A DNA stretch of 64,000 nt from Kibdelosporangium banguiense (GTDB taxonomy: Bacteria; Actinomycetota; Actinomycetes; Mycobacteriales; Pseudonocardiaceae), in assembly GCF_017876405.1 (NCBI RefSeq), contig NZ_JAGINW010000001.1, positions 9,995,203 through 10,059,202 of the forward strand, given 5' to 3'. Shown here one piece after another: positions 61,985-64,000 of this stretch. Made by a program: the position numbers and the translations under genes. The stretch's first letter is position 1, and each line of letters opens with the position of its first letter. The notes beneath the pieces are model-generated. The model did not search any database, was not told the origin of the DNA, and saw only the letters and a list, made by a program, of their open reading frames with translations.

Positions 61985-64000
61985 CTCATCCTCCTCAGAA
62001 AGGGATCCACGTAGTCCGTCGGCATGACACGGACGCGTGCGTCGACGACGATCCCGCCGCGCTGCCCGACGACCAGCGGGTTGATGTCCAGCTCCGCGAC
62101 CTCTGGCAGTAGCTCGGCCAGCCGGGCCACGCGCAGCAGGACGTCGCGGACGGCGGACTTGTCCACATCGGACGTGAACAGTTTCGGGGCCGAACGGATG
62201 GCGTCGAGCATCTCGTCGGCGTCGACATCGGTGACTGGGACGAGCCGCGCTGTGCGGTCGTCGAGCATGTCAGTGTCCACGCCGCCGAGCCCGAACACGA
62301 TCAACGGTCCGAACATGGGATCGCTACTCACGCCGATCAGCAGTTCGCGGCCGGGCTGGACCATCGGCTGGACCACGACGCCGTGCAGTGCCGTCCCGAA
62401 CCGGTCTGCGAAGCCCTCGAAGGCCGCCCGGACCTCCTCGGCGTTGGACAGGCCGAGGCGTACTCCCCCGCCGCGGTTCTTGTGCAGCAGCCCGCTGGCG
62501 ACGGCCTTCATCGCGACGGGAGTGTCGAACTCCTGCTGAGCGGCGACAGCTGCGTTGACGTCCTGGGCGAACATCTCGCCGAGCACCGGCAGGCCGAGGG
62601 CCCGCAGCAAGGTGACGACCTGTTCCGGGCCTAGCCACCCGCCGTGGGTGTTGGCCGCCAGATAGTCGTGGATCACCCGGCGCGCGGCCTCGGCATCGAT
62701 GCCAGCCAGTTCGGGTGTGCGGCCTGCAGGCCGGCGCAGCCAGGCGGCTCGCTCTGCAGCGTGGCCCAGCGCGACGGCCGCGGCAGCGGCGTCAGCGAAG
62801 CAGGGCACCTGGTTCAACCAGTCCACCGCACTGACCTGTCCCAGTCGCACAGCGATCACAGTCTTTTGAGTGTGGACGTCGATAGCGTCTGCGGGGTCGC
62901 CAAGCGCGGTGGGCGCGGCGATGGCGATGACCGCGTCGATTCCGTCGTCTTCGAGCACGATCCGCAGCGCTTCGGTGAAGACCTTGTCGTCCACCACCGC
63001 AGTGGTGTCGACAGGGTTGCTCACACTGGCCAAGGCAGGCAGAACCGCGTGCAGCTTCTTGCGCGTTTCATCAGACAGTTCCGGAACCACGAGTCCGTTC
63101 TGGACGCAGGCATCAGCGGCAAGCACACCCGCGCCGCCCGCGTTGCTGACCACAGCCACGCGGTTGCTTGTCGGCAACGGCTGGCGAGCCAGCAGCGCGA
63201 CCGTGTCGGTCAGCTCGGACAGCCGATCGACCGCGATGACACCGGCCTGCCGGAACAAGGCATCCCGCAGCACAGTCGGCGTCGTAGTGGCCGCGGTATG
63301 CGACGCCGCAGCCCGCTGCCCCACGTCCGTACTACCGGCACGGATGGCCAGGACGGGCTTGCTCCGGGCCAAATGCCGAGCCAGGCGGGAGAACTTGCGT
63401 GGGTTACCAAACGACTCCATGTAGAGCACCGCGATTCGGGTTCGGATGTCGTTCTCCCACCAGTGCAACAGGTCGTTGCCGCTCACGTCGTACTTGTCCC
63501 CAGTGGAAATCATGGTCGACACACCCATCCCCAACCGGCGCAGCTCCTCCAGCAAGGCAATGGCGATACCACCGGACTGCGTCACCACTCCGACGTCGCC
63601 CATGGCCAGGCCGCCGCGGGCGAAGCTCGCGTCGAGGCGAACCGCTGGCTCGCTATTCACGATTCCCAGGCAGTTCGGGCCGACCATGCGCATCCCGTGT
63701 TTCCGCACGGTCTCCAGCAGCCGTTTGCCCAGATCGGGATCTGTGGAAAGTCCTGAGCTGATCACCAACAGCGCCTGGACGCCCACACGGCCGCATTCCG
63801 CCGCGACGTCAGGCACCGCGGCGGCGGGCACGCACAGCACAGCAAGGTCCGGCACGTCGGGTATGGCTGCCACAGAGCGATAGCAGGGGATACCAAGCAC
63901 CTCGTGAGCATGTGGGTTGACCGCGGTGACCGCGCCTGTGAAACCGCCTGCAAGAATGTTGGACAGCACCGCGTGGCCGATGGATTCCGGCTTGCGTCCC
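61981..64000 (-). CDS. ADP-forming acyl-CoA (acetate-CoA) synthetase, partial
   Basis: At least 672 residues, with the N-terminus beyond the right edge of the window. CoA-binding domain start (GRKPESIGHAVLSNILAGGF ... VNPHAHEVLG), succinyl-CoA synthetase-like flavodoxin domain (VGPNCLGIVN, VVTQSGGIAIALLEEL with the SGG phosphate loop, SHTAATTTPTVLRDALFRQAG) and C-terminal ATP-grasp (PVAMKAVASGLLHKNRGGGV, GPLIVFGLGGVDTDML, ELDINPLVV). It interconverts acetyl-CoA plus ADP and acetate plus ATP, making ATP in fermentative conditions. It may be fused to other domains upstream; that part cannot be seen. Confidence 0.9.
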   Translation of the reverse strand, partial: GRKPESIGHAVLSNILAGGFTGAVTAVNPHAHEVLGIPCYRSVAAIPDVPDLAVLCVPAAAVPDVAAECGRVGVQALLVISSGLSTDPDLGKRLLETVRKHGMRMVGPNCLGIVNSEPAVRLDASFARGGLAMGDVGVVTQSGGIAIALLEELRRLGMGVSTMISTGDKYDVSGNDLLHWWENDIRTRIAVLYMESFGNPRKFSRLARHLARSKPVLAIRAGSTDVGQRAAASHTAATTTPTVLRDALFRQAGVIAVDRLSELTDTVALLARQPLPTSNRVAVVSNAGGAGVLAADACVQNGLVVPELSDETRKKLHAVLPALASVSNPVDTTAVVDDKVFTEALRIVLEDDGIDAVIAIAAPTALGDPADAIDVHTQKTVIAVRLGQVSAVDWLNQVPCFADAAAAAVALGHAAERAAWLRRPAGRTPELAGIDAEAARRVIHDYLAANTHGGWLGPEQVVTLLRALGLPVLGEMFAQDVNAAVAAQQEFDTPVAMKAVASGLLHKNRGGGVRLGLSNAEEVRAAFEGFADRFGTALHGVVVQPMVQPGRELLIGVSSDPMFGPLIVFGLGGVDTDMLDDRTARLVPVTDVDADEMLDAIRSAPKLFTSDVDKSAVRDVLLRVARLAELLPEVAELDINPLVVGQRGGIVVDARVRVMPTDYVDPFLRRMR

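Overview
The window is high-GC DNA from an actinomycete, most likely a member of the Pseudonocardiaceae or a close relative. This rests on GC-rich codon third positions, GTG starts, GAGGAGG-type ribosome binding sites, tightly overlapping operons, and a mycobacterial-style DevR/DosR dormancy gene set. The host assignment is inference, because no rRNA or housekeeping marker is present.

Layout. (1) 1-4.7 kb: sparse, with an exported hypothetical protein, an internally deleted pseudogene, and an intact selenium-binding protein. (2) 4.7-12.6 kb: a leftward chaperone operon (stress protein, dnaK, grpE, dnaJ/cbpA, cbpM-like modulator, clpB, zinc-finger thioredoxin, unknown), with a divergent GAF/PucR-type regulator at 12.6-14.3 kb. 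(3) 14.4-20.2 kb: an AraC regulator divergent from a four-gene catabolic operon (quinone oxidoreductase, TauD-type dioxygenase, beta-keto acid cleavage enzyme, MFS transporter). (4) 20.3-26.4 kb: an IS graveyard with two near-complete related elements and further fragments, a SUKH pseudogene, two unknown genes and an intact truncated haemoglobin close to mycobacterial GlbN. (5) 27.1-30.7 kb: a compact five-gene operon whose enzyme set and order match the azomycin (2-nitroimidazole) pathway rohPQRST. It ends at a perfect 23-bp hairpin and is followed by a TetR regulator with two operator-like repeats, a DMT exporter, a metallo-beta-lactamase-fold protein, a DsbA-like protein and a LuxR regulator (to 34.7 kb). 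(6) 34.8-39.2 kb: a degenerate tRNA-like gene, a second half tRNA cut by an IS fragment, two truncated DevS-type kinases, a PNPOx-like protein, an acetyl-CoA hydrolase family protein and a broken wax ester synthase. (7) 39.2-64 kb: a dense dormancy/hypoxia region with DevR, six universal stress proteins and a seventh broken one, CBS and CBS-BON proteins, DUF1918, an Acg-type nitroreductase, PEP synthase, alcohol dehydrogenase, an NDH/SQR-like flavoprotein, TrkA proteins, a CtpF-like P-type ATPase, flavodoxin, an HPF-like ribosome factor, DoxX and an ADP-forming acyl-CoA synthetase. Fragments of pyruvate formate-lyase and its activase also survive here.

How it fits together. Regions 6 and 7 look like a clustered equivalent of the M. 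tuberculosis DosR regulon. Palindromes of the form GGGNC-N4-GNCCC recur in the intergenic gaps, often about 60-70 bp before start codons, and probably mark DevR binding sites. The full-length sensor kinases are missing here, and several fermentation genes have decayed. The azomycin-type operon is intact and has its own downstream regulator/exporter block. Many frameshifts and internal deletions, almost all in accessory genes, suggest a genomic island or megaplasmid segment with ongoing gene loss.
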